64,000 bases of DNA from the NCBI GenBank assembly GCA_023853785.1, contig JAJIRX010000782.1:243791-307790 (forward strand), written 5' to 3'. Shown piece by piece: positions 48,209-57,874 of the stretch (its first letter is position 1; each line of letters begins with the position of its first letter). The notes under the pieces are model-generated. The model was given only the letters and a program-made list of their open reading frames with translations. It ran no database searches and was not told the origin of the DNA. The DNA comes from Psilocybe azurescens (Eukaryota; Basidiomycota; Agaricomycetes; Agaricales; Agrocybaceae). The position numbers and the translations under genes are program-made.

Positions 48209-51200
48209 CTAGCAACCTGATTTGAGCACACTCGAACCTAGTATTCCTTCAGGCAATTGATAAGCAGTGAGACGGAGATTAGATAGGTTTGTTATCTTAC
48301 CCGAGATAAGGAGACCACGGCGATGACATTGCGATCTTCCCACTGCATGGGACAATAGGGCGAAGTGCAAAGCGATATTATCAAGTGGATACAGTTCGAG
48401 TTCATCGAGTTCTTTGCTCCATAACTGTGCCCGGAGGAAAGGGAAAGACGAGAACGGATCAATTTTGACCTCAGATGGCATATAGCGTCAGGCAGCCGCA
48501 AACATTAGCAAAGTTTCAGGGTTATCGGGTAAGGAGAGCTGTACGAAGTATTCAATCTGAGCGGGGAGCATTACACCTTGCCGTCCCGAGTCAATCAAAA
48601 CTGAGCTATTTCCCAGATGACGTGAAGCCACTGAATATGTGATTCCTTTGATAGTGAGTGTCGATATCACCAAGATAGAGTTAGGGCAATCGCCATCAAA
48701 GGTCTCGAGGATACAGGACATTAATGCAGGAGGGACTCTGGTATTAGGAGTAGTCGGTTTTTCGTCAATGTTATCAACATCGTCCAGGTTCCTGATGGCA
48801 AAGCTTAACATGTCGGTCGCCAAAGTATCTCAGGTCTGAGGTTGAATAAACTTCTGAAATATGGGCTTGCAGTGTCGAATAACTTCAGGAGTCCCTGTTT
48901 GCTCAAGAATCCGCCCGAAGGTTCGATGAACGGACAAAACTTTCAGCAATAGTCACCTCATATTCACCTGCCCATATTGAAATAAATAAAATATCACATA
49001 ACTTGCTTTATAAAATCAATCATACCTTGTTTGTAGTTGGTTAGGATGCGCTGGAGCATCCCAATCATACGTTCAAACGGAAATGCCCACCAAGAATGCA
49101 CAGGACCATATAGAAGGATGTAGTCGGCCAAGTGGAGTGCCATATGGTGGTTGGGAACAAATTTGAAGGTCGGAAAGAGCTCTTTTATTCCGCTCAAGTA
49201 AGCCTGCATGTGCTGCAAGTACTCATCGGCATGGCGGCGAAGACGTTTTTCGTGAAGTGGCGATAGACACCAGCGGAGAGGAGAGAAATCGTGACATCCA
49301 GGATTTTCCGGCACCGCACTGATCGTGGATCTCCTGGATCTGCAGACCACCAAAAGACGCATAAGGGTAATAGGGAAGAACACAGCGCCCCAGAACTTCG
49401 CCATTGGTCCGCTTTTAGTTTACCGTGACTAGCAGATCCCAACTTTGCTGGAACGGAGGTGAACCACGAAGGCATAATTGTAGATGAGATGTCATCATGG
49501 ATTTGTTCCATTTCTTCCTTATTGAAGATGTGGCCACAATTGGTCGATGTAGTGACATGTCCGTAAGGGTCAGTTTGCCTTTCGACCTGGATTTTATGCT
49601 GTGGGTAGGTGATATGTGCATTGAGTATCATCACATACTGAATGCATAGACATGAAAACATACCCATTCTAGAATACCACGGGTGTAGTCTGCCCGGGTG
49701 AAACGGGAAACCTACGGCCGTCAGTGGCCAATGGTTTACACCCACGATGCGCGAGTTCCGAGCAAGCAAGGTCCAGTGCTGCAAGACAGAGATTCGACAA
49801 CCTTTTAACCCATAAAGCCATGCCAATTTCGGGTTTGCAAGTCCTGGTTGAGAGGTCGAGTTAAAATTTTCATTAGTCGAACAACACCCTTTTTGTCTGC
49901 AGGATCCATGGTGGTCCAGCGATCGGAGAATAGCAAGTCGATTGAAGGAGTATCGACGTCTGGATCTTTGTCTAATCGTATACCAAGAATGTCCTGAAAA
50001 TGTTTATTGATTACACCCAAAAAGAGATTGTGCATGGGATCGATGACAACAAAGCGGGTAGGATCAAAATAGGGGAGACACAGAAGCTCCAACCATCGTA
50101 CACCTGTTTGAGCAAATATTTCTTCACTCTCGAGTCTAGTCGTGGAACTGATGTACACCTGGGCAGATGTATGTGTTTCTTCATTAGTTCGGGCTGCCAG
50201 AGGTGATTCTCAAGGTGTCCATAGCCATGCACGTTGCGGGTACAATGACATACGTGGCAAAAATTCTTATGGGCAACAGGACCAAATCCTGCTAATTTTT
50301 GGCCACAATTAAATCACATACTAAGCACGCGATAGCACACCGAATCAGTCTTCCGTTTGGATGACAATGGGTGTGTGTAAACCAAACACCGGGGCACCAA
50401 AGTTCCAAGAAAAAGTCGACAATAGGCCGAATATAGTGGTTCAACGTGTCGAGTGGAGGTTCATGAGGGCCAGGTATAATACCAGCGAGAAACATGTATT
50501 CCGATTTGTAGCAAGTATCGGGAGGAAGGTTGAGACAAACTAAAGATATAAGCCCAATTGAGACCTTCTTTCCCGCTTGCTTATTCGACAGTGGGTTGAA
50601 AAAGTCAACCGACAGGGAGAAGACATAGTGACCTTCTTCGCCGCTGCAGCTGAAAAAGGTTTCCATTCGGCCCTTTGAAATTTCTCAGCATATCGCCATC
50701 AAAGATATCGTTCATGTCTTCTCCGTTGCTGCCTGAGTTAGTCCATGCACTGTCCATTTTCGCTTCCAACCCCGGGGTTGGCGCTAAGAGGCTCCAATCC
50801 AATCCTTCAAGTCGTAGGCCACATATGTTTTGATCGGAACCGAAATCATAGAGCCTGAAATAATGCGGGGGGCGAACAAGGGGCGTTTTGCACCGTATTC
50901 CAAAGTGACGATGGGTGCAAAAGGAGGGATATATGGGTATCGGGCGATCCTTCATTGAACGTTGGCTTGTAGGAGGCGTGACAATCAGTGTCGGGGCAAA
51001 CGGCATAGATAGTGGCCTTGGCGTCAAGGTTGAATTCCTTGTCAGCGGTACGAGGGTCGATTGGGAAATCAGACAGTAACTTGACGTCAGCGCTGGGAGA
51101 GCGATGAATGCTCGCGCATGAGGCATAGCTGAACGATATAACGCAACATGGCATATAAAAGAGCACATCCCCGCGACTAGTTCCCGATATGACCTGGCAA

Positions 51201-51986
51201 GCAACGACCATGAATATAGAAAGTTGGATTAGAGGATCACTCGACGACATGAGAGGTTTAAAATGATGGTCTAGAGGTTACCAAGAGTAAGTATAAATAG
51301 TGTGTTGGAATACGACTGGGATGTCAATTACCGTTTGAGTATTCGATGGAAGATTTCTTAGGGTGCTGGACAACTTCTTGGGCCTTTTCCCAATCTTCCT
51401 TCGCAGATTGCAACATTCTCTTGATGACATCAACTTGTTTCCGGACGGCGTCCTTAGCTGCAGTGACGGCTGGAGATTTGCAGGTAATTTTGGTAAGATC
51501 TGATTCGAGATGGCGGCAATTGTCAATTGATTTGGCCAACGGGAATAGTGGAGCACGAAGGAAAGGCAATCTCTGCGAATGGTGAAGTTTGGTGGCGACT
51601 TCCACGTGTAGGGTACTGGCTGAAAATTCTATTTCACTCAGATGTTCAAGGACCCGATGTACACGGGCAATCCTCACAGATGAGTCCTCCGTAGGCTGAT
51701 ACAGAGACGGGGATAGATCGTGGACGATATCAAGGGAAGAATCTGCTTTCGGGGAGTTGGATAGTTTTGTTGTAGCCAGATGTTGAATTATGGTATCAAG
51801 TTGGTTCTGAATAACGTCTTCCGCAGCGTCAACAGCTTTCTGGGCTAAAGCAGATTGACTGGGAGCGCCTGCATGCTGATGCTCCTGGGCTGTTCGATCA
51901 CGAAGGGAGTGGGCCTTCTGGGTACGAGGGTCGATATCTTTGCCTCCGCACTTGTAGAATGCACAATGGCAGGGAACTTTGACCAT
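48209..51986 (-). pseudogene. Tnp2/CACTA (EnSpm)-type transposase, broken
   Basis: Starts MVKVPCHCAFYKCGGKDIDP at 51,986, then a helical N-terminal region. The Tnp2 core follows across introns: KKVSIGLISLVCLNLPPDT, MFLAGIIPGPHEPPLDTLNH, LELWCPGVWF, GRLIRCAIACLVCDL, ELLCLPYFDPTRFVVIDPMH then NLFLGVI, HGKLKADQWR, NHHMALHLADYILLYGPVHS then WWAFPFERMIGMLQRI. This order is that of Agaricomycete Tnp2-family (Transposase_21) proteins, DDE enzymes of CACTA elements. Between about 49,400 and 49,230 the frame alternates several times, and two in-frame TGA codons cut the C-terminal part (48,830-48,832 and just before RYMPSEVKID near 48,487). The copy is inactive. Confidence 0.85.
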
Positions 51987-52340
51987 ATCTGTAAGAAACC
52001 CGACACCCGTTGTACGGCGAAGAGATCGCTGGAAGACAGTGAAAATGCGAAGGGATGTGATTTGGGGAGATATTGTACAGCAGACACCCGATGTACAAAG
52101 AAGGGAGCGTCGGAATGGATGAAGTTGTTGAGGGTTGAAATTGGGAGCGACAAAGACAGATGAGATGTTGAGGGCAAAGCTTGCGGCTCTGAAGAAATAC
52201 TCGAGGTTTGAGCGAATATGGAACAATTGTTGCCTTGCAACCATTCTTGCTCGTTTCGCCGGGCGCCCCCACTGAGAAAGTGTTATTGTTCTCGAAAAGG
52301 GAGAAACATCTTGAAGGTCTTGAAGTCCGGAAACTGATAT

Positions 52341-53041
52341 CTGGACACCCAGATCTCATGTTATAAGCTCGTACTGAACATTGAAACCGTCCACTGGACA
52401 CCCAGTGGACGATCTCGTCAAGCGTGGGCGGAGTCGGTGTCTGCAAACTGCGTTGGGTCGTGTTGGGCATTGAACGTTGAACGTTGAGATCGTCCACTAG
52501 ACACCCAGTGGAAGATCTCGTCAAGCGTGGCAAAGTCGGTGTCTGCAAAGTGCGTTGGGAAGTGTTAGGCGTTGAACATTGAGGTTGGGATCGTCCACTA
52601 GACACCCAGTGGACAATCTTGTTCAAGCATGGCGGACTCTGCGAAGTGGTGTTGGGCGATTGTATGAAGTCCGCCGAAGCTCTTACCAAGCACCGCCAAA
52701 CAATTGAACCACCCGCTAGCTCGTTCTCCGCTCAACCCGTACTATCTCCCTGGCTCTCAACTCCATATCAACTAGGTGTCTGGTTGATGTGGAGTTGATA
52801 TCCGTCGGTCATATTCCTCTCTCTCATAGGAACTGTCAACTGGGTGTCTAGTTGACTTCCTACCAACTTGTAATTACTCGACTCAGTTGTTCAGATATAT
52901 CATTCGGTAAGTGCTTGGGACCTTCTACATGAAAAAAAAATAGAGAATATAATAAGACTTCTTAAGGGAACTTCCTTCCAAAGCATATCCTCGCTCTCGA
53001 CGCTTTCAACTCCATATCAACTGGGTGTCTAGTTGGATATG
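52341..53041. repeat. Hairpin-motif array 1 (seven motifs, both orientations)
   Basis: Four motifs with centre (A/G)GACACCC at 52,341, 52,389-52,410, 52,492-52,513 and 52,593-52,614, with stems such as GTCCACT/AGTGGAC. Then three with centre (G/A)GGTGTCT at 52,757-52,798, 52,835-52,856 and 53,013-53,041, with stems on CAACT/AGTTG. The array sits between the 5' end of the transposase gene and the 3' end of the WD40 gene, both on the minus strand. Confidence 0.85.
52379..52713 (+). repeat. Direct repeat copy 1 (three ~102-bp units)
   Basis: Three head-to-tail units of 101-103 bp, each with one hairpin motif followed by GATCTCGTCAAGCGTGG and GTCGGTGTCTGCAAA. The whole block recurs in the same orientation at 56,353-56,677. 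Confidence 0.85.
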
Positions 53042-53278
53042 CACCACCTTTCTTCGACACCAACTAAAGCTCGTCCCACCTTTCGCCTTGAAGCTTGCCC
53101 CATTCGATACCGTCTCCGTCATATTCATCCTCCTCCGATGGCGGAAATGCTGCTTTCGGATCCCATTCAGTTATCCCCGGTCCTTTCCTTCCTGCCTGAG
53201 CCTTGGTGGACTGCTCGACGATCTGATTGATCCCTTCCAGTGTACGTCTTGCTGCCTGTTGAAATTATCAGTATCTCC

Positions 53279-54870
53279 TTACATGTATAATGCAGGAATA
53301 TTTACCTGTGAAGCAAGAGGTGCCCAAATCGCTGACGTCCAATGTAATACCAGAAGAATTATCAGAAGATTCAAAATCCTTCCGACCTTTCGGCTATTGT
53401 AGTCACTTTCATCGTATATCTTTGCCTTTTTAATCTGACATTCATCAGTAGGTTTCTCAACAATTCTCGGTATGTTTTCTTTCTTACCGTCTTTTCCCAT
53501 ACAGTGATCTCGAAAGACCCGGCCGATACACCACTTGCTATAAAATGTGCCTCGGTGGTTGTCGTTGTCTAGTGTCATGGTCAGAGGTACATTCAAGAGA
53601 GAAATTATCACGACGTACACTGATTGCTTGCACCTCCACTCTCTTGCTAGCAGGGGCCAAGACCTGGATGGGAATTGACGACGAATTGGTGAATATATAT
53701 ACCCTTCCATGGTCACTTCCGCAGACAATCGCGGATCCCTGCTCGGCAAAGGCTCCATCTTTGACACACTTCTTGGTACTGGGGATTGCGAAGGCGCAAG
53801 AGGGAGAAGAGCGTGGTAAGTCGTATAAATCAAATCCTTTTGACAAATTGTCAACAAGTAATAGCTTGCTTGAGGGACAGGTCATCGCATTGCCACTGAT
53901 CAACTTTGTGAGTATCCAAAAGATCGTGCTTATTTTGGACTTACATTCCCGACTTCAGGACCTTTCTCCATTCTTCTCGAGATGTCTCTACATCGTGGCA
54001 AACCCTGAGAAGAGCTACTGTAAGTCTCAGCGGTCTTCGTTCCAAAAAGTGCTTACATTTCGCCAGTTTCCAGAATAAAAACTAAGATCTTCCTGCCTCC
54101 CTCAAAAATTGAATAGATTGCGGTATGCCGATCTTCTTTCTTTGTTGCTTTTCACTGACCACAGCTCAATCATAGTTCCTGTTGATCGACTAATTTATAT
54201 TACTCCACAATGGTGCCAGATATAACTCACCATTTCTACCAATATCGTACAAGGCAATACTACCATGGTGACTTGTTATTGCAAGGTGAGATTTTTGCTG
54301 TCAAATGCAATTGCTTCAACCGGGTCACTAGCTTCAAACACCCTATTACTAGCCAATTCGACCATTCGTGCCTTGAAAGTTGTCAACATAATTTATTCAG
54401 GAAATGTTGAAAAGGCCTACATCGACCCTTGGACGCCGATAAATGACTACAAGACCACGACCAGTACCAAATGCGATTGGCTTCAGTTCATCGTTCCCTG
54501 GGCTGCCCAGCCAGGTCAGACACATAATTTGGCCCCATCGTTTCCCAGGATCTTCGAGAATATCCAGGCACTTCTTCGTGGAAATCTCCCAGATGCGCAC
54601 CGCTTCATCGTCACCTACAGCACTTTCAGATTCAGCGAAGCCGTTAGTCATGACATACGTACCTCCACTAGCCAGTAGTTCGCCTCCGTGGGTGAAAGAT
54701 AGACAGTTCACTGGGCCTGTTGGTCCTTTGAACTTAGCGTACTTGTAGTAGGCCTAAATCATGCGTAATTAATAAGTTATTTCATGAACCCTAAAACACA
54801 CCTCATCTGGTGATGAGCGCAGATAGACGGAAACAAGACGAAAACATTTATAGAGGAGATCAGCAAACAT
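53279..54870 (-). CDS. WD40 repeat protein with C-terminal membrane anchor
   Basis: Exon 1 starts MFADLLYKCFRLVSVYLRSS at 54,870 and joins, after a GTGTGTTTTA intron, to AYYKYAKFKGPTGPVNCLSF. WD40 blades follow: THGGELLASGG, DDEAVRIWEISTKKCLDIL, IAFGTGRGLVVIYRRPR, LLVDNLSKGFDLYDL, IVCGSDHGRVYIF and ASKRVEVQAIS. The C-terminus has a single hydrophobic segment (ILNLLIILLVLHW) and stops at 53,279. I recognise this as a recurrent Agaricomycete repeat-associated WD40 protein; its partner is unknown. The interior could be read only in pieces, so intactness is unproven. It is divergently oriented to the acidic-repeat gene at 55,185. Confidence 0.75.
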
Positions 54871-55184
54871 GAGAGTCGATAGTACTATGTCAATTGCTTC
54901 TGAGGTCAACCCATCCTATTATATGAGAACCGATTTTATTGTTGTTGTTCACTTATTGTTTACTTAACGACACACTTAGATGACGATGATGTATAAATCT
55001 GGTAAGTGTGTCCTGGCACTGTCATCTCGGTGTCAATATCCCCAAGGCGAAGACAAAGCTGTCGGATCCGGATTTAAAACAATGCACTTATTATTCAAGC
55101 TGGTAACGAAATACAAAGCAAATACAATACAGGAATCAGACTATAAGTGCGTCCACATCAAAACGCAAATGTAAACTTCGAACC
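54871..55184. promoter_or_regulatory. Divergent promoter interval
   Basis: 314 bp between the divergent start codons of the WD40 gene and the acidic-repeat gene. It contains no hairpin motif of the array type, unlike the co-directional intervals. Confidence 0.45.
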
Positions 55185-56207
55185 ATGGATGCTCAGATTG
55201 AAACCCATCTTCCACTGATCACGGCTAGGCTCATATTTGCTCCCAAAGTGTTTCACCCTCCTCCTACCATTACTCCACAAATGGAGTTTCCGTCAATTAT
55301 TTTAGAAGAACGAGAGCATTCTCCTACGCCCTGACATCAGGGCGCGCAACTACTCCAGTCCAGCGAGTGACTACTCCAGTCCGGCGAGCGACTACTCCAG
55401 TCCGGCGAGCGACTACTCCAGTCCGGCGAGCGACTACTCCAGTCCGGCGAGCGACTACTCCAGTCCGGCGAGCGACTACTCCACCCAAGCGGGTCAGAAT
55501 TTCTGAAGCTCCTTCAAAGGGTGTACAACGTGGCGCATCACCAGGCCATTCAACCATAGGAGATGCAATCGAGGTCGAGTTCATCATGTCAGATGATGAC
55601 GAGATCATGGGCGACGACGATGACGAAGAAGCGAGTGAGGACGAAGAAGCAACCGGAAGTGAGGGAATCAGAAAGGGGTTGATACCAAAGCCAAAGGGTG
55701 ATGTATCACGTCCAGGAAGAGGCGGCTATAACCTCAGCAAGGCGTTAGGTTGGAACCAGAAGACCTATGACAGTGTATTGGTAAGTCACCCTGTAGAGTC
55801 TAAATACAAAGCTGCTGACCAAAAACTTAAGAGTGTCGTCACAAAATTGGCCAAGGAGAAGCTTGATACAAGCAAGAGCTATCGTGGGCAAAGCAAGAGA
55901 AAGGTTCATCAGCTCTTAGAGACTGTCAGTGACATTTCGTTCCCCAAATTATGTTCAAGGACTTACTTTAAGAATCTAGGTTCACAAAGAATTCAGTTTC
56001 CTGAAAGACTACGAGAAAGATTGGCCAGTACATGACATGCTGAAGACTTACCTAAAAAACAGTTCGCAAACAGCTCGGAATACAAAGGGAAGAGAGACCA
56101 CTGAGGAGATCGAGAAGGTAAGGAATTACATATAAGCATATCAGCAGAACAGCATTTGACGAGACTTACAGATTGCAAGGCGGGCTTCATCGAAGAGTAA
56201 GGAGTAG
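55185..56207 (+). pseudogene. Acidic protein with 7-residue tandem repeat, unassigned family
   Basis: ATG at 55,185 opens MDAQIETHLPLITARLIFAP to EEREHSPTP, then a TGA. A one-base shift near 55,330 would connect it to the repeat frame (TTPVRRA units), suggesting a frameshift. After the repeats come an acidic stretch (MSDDDEIMGDDDDEEASEDE), the conserved block GRGGYNLSKALGWNQKTYDS, then, across a 55-nt intron (GTCAGTG...CTAG), VHKEFSFLKDYEKDWPVHDM and LKTYLKNSSQ. A final intron precedes IARRASSKSKE and TAG 56,205-56,207. I know the GRGGYxL...YE-DWPV-D layout from many Agaricomycete repeat-linked ORFs; function unknown. The first hairpin motif of array 2 begins about 30 bp after the stop. Confidence 0.65.
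55351..55497 (+). repeat. 21-bp tandem repeat encoding TTPVRRA
   Basis: Six 21-bp units starting TACTCCAGTCC at 55,351, 55,372, 55,393, 55,414, 55,435 and 55,456, plus a degenerate seventh at 55,477. Units 2-6 are identical. In the gene's frame each encodes TTPVRRA. Confidence 0.95.
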
Positions 56208-56237
56208 ATAGTAGTACAATATACCACAAATAAAGAG

Positions 56238-56583
56238 GTCCTCTGGACACCCAGAAGACGTTCAATTCAAACAAGATATGTTCTGGTCACCCTGAACACA
56301 TTGAAGACAGACAGAGAGTGAGCATCCTGGTCGTATTACTGGTGCACTTGAGCATTGAAACCGTCCACTGGACACCCAGTGGACGATCTCGTCAAGCGTG
56401 GCAGAGTCGGTGTCTGCAAACTGTGTTGGGTTGTGTTGGGCATTGAACGTTGAGATCGTCCACTAGACACCCAGTGGACAATCTCGTCAAGTATGGGTGG
56501 AGTCGGTGTCTGCAAAGTCGCGTTGGGACGTGTTGGGCGGTTGAACGTTGAGGTTGGGATCGTGCACTAGACACCCAGTGGAC
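56238..56583. repeat. Hairpin-motif array 2 (five motifs, one orientation)
   Basis: Motifs with centre (G/A)GACACCC at 56,238-56,259 (stem GTCcTCT/AGAaGAC), 56,363-56,384, 56,458-56,479 and 56,562-56,583 (stems on CCACT/AGTGG, the last with one mismatch), and a variant centre at 56,279-56,298 (stem TGTTC/GAACA). The array follows directly on the stop codon of the acidic-repeat gene. Confidence 0.85.
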
Positions 56584-56677
56584 GATCTTGTTCAAGCATG
56601 GCGGACTCTGCGAAGTGTGTTGGGCGATTGTATGAAGTCCGCCGAAGCTCTTACCAAACACCGCCAAAGGCAATTGA
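56353..56677 (+). repeat. Direct repeat copy 2 of the three-unit block
   Basis: Same orientation and unit order as 52,379-52,713, from ATTGAAACCGTCCACTGG to GCCAAAGGCAATTGAACC, with scattered substitutions and small gaps. The trailing AAGTCCGCCGAAGC part is repeated once more at about 56,681. Confidence 0.85.
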
Positions 56678-56900
56678 ACCAAGTCCGCCGAAGCTTTTAC
56701 CAAACACCGCCAAACAATTAAATGCTCAACCCTATCTCCTGGCATATCAACCAATGGGGTATATTAAAAATTATGAAGCTACAGAATCGCGTTTCCTGGA
56801 TCTTCAACGTCTCCGGAAGCAAAGCCATTCTCCACCTACCCTCAAACCAGACTGCCTCACGCAAAACAAGAATCTGAAGGGTAAGACATATCATCAAATT

Positions 56901-57798
56901 TCAACAAATTTGCATTGCGGATGCACTAACCCACTTTTTGACAGCAAAGTCTACGTGTCCTGCATCCTTTCCACCCATGTCAACTGGGTCAGACGGATTT
57001 TTCTTGCCTATCCTCATGACCACAATATCCCCATGCCATTTTCCGCCCATCTTGTCGATAACATTGTTGTACACGAGGCCTGTTCGGTTCTTACATGATA
57101 TCTGGAATTCATGTGACTTGCGGCCTTCAAGGATGACTATGTGATAGTCATAGATGTATGACTTGGGGAATGGATCTCCAAAAGCACTGTGCGTCTGCTT
57201 CAATTTCGGAGCTGCATCTTGGACCATTATATTGCCAAAGAATGGCCTGGTTTCACCTTGGCGATAAAGTCGCCCCTGACTCTGAAATATTTGACCTAGA
57301 AAGTAGTGAGCTTGTATAAGTACAATAACCCAATATATCAATTTCTTTCATACCTTCTTCAAAGCATAAACTGGGAGTTTTTCGGGCATTTCTGATGTTC
57401 AAAGGCGATTGAGCACAAAGATCGACTTCTTTGCTGTTTGCTTTGCTCCCAACTCCGAGACCATACACTTTATATAATAATTATTGTGAGCCCTGTTGTA
57501 ACCATGTAATCCATTCTACGCACTTGTGCATGTAGATGGATAACAAAATCATAACAATTATAACAATAAACTTGTGATGGACAACCGGACAACTTACTTG
57601 ATTTGTATTTGATGTTCGCTCAGTTTTGCAAGTCGACAAAAGAACGCTATAAATACCGACTTGCATTATAGCTGCAAGTGGATCGCGAAGGGTCGGATCG
57701 AGTACTAGTTTGCATTGTGTCAACACTTTCTCCACTTGGCAACTCAGGAGAAAGGAGCCATTGTTCGGTTACTCGGTAGCTTGAAATCGTATACCCAT
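56901..57798 (-). pseudogene. Unassigned Agaricomycete protein with a nonsense codon
   Basis: Starts MGIRFQATE at 57,798, followed in the same frame by TAA (57,769-57,771) and then PNNGSFLLSCQVEKVLTQCK, LVLDPTLRDPLAAIMQVGIY. An intron leads to VYGLGVGSKANSKEVDLCAQ, another to GRLYRQGETRPFFGNIMVQD, APKLKQTHSAFGDPFPK, YIYDYHIVILEGRKSHEFQI and NNVIDKMGGKWHGDIVVMR. The exon order matches a widespread Agaricomycete protein family that I know only as hypothetical. The TAA could derive from CAA by one C-to-T change. The 3' end (56,901) is uncertain. The start lies only 76 bp from the divergent gene at 57,875. Confidence 0.6.
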
Positions 57799-57874
57799 GT
57801 AGTGAAACAATAAAGTTATTATATTCAATATATAGCAGTAGTATTACGGTTGCAAATTGCTTTACCGAAACACC

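Noticed and set aside
52389..52614. The CACTA string inside CCACTAGACACCC as the terminus of a CACTA transposon
   Set aside because: It occurs in only some motif copies, at internal positions and without target duplications, so it is more likely part of the stem sequence than an element end.
51898..52689. Minus-strand 263-codon frame over array 1, and its counterpart at 56,392-56,754
   Set aside because: The translation is just the duplicated hairpin-motif block; the open frame is a by-product of the repeated units, not a gene.
55324..55608. Minus-strand frame encoding repeated GVVARRT
   Set aside because: It is the antisense of the 21-bp repeat; the plus-strand frame continues into conserved sequence on one side and the minus-strand frame does not.
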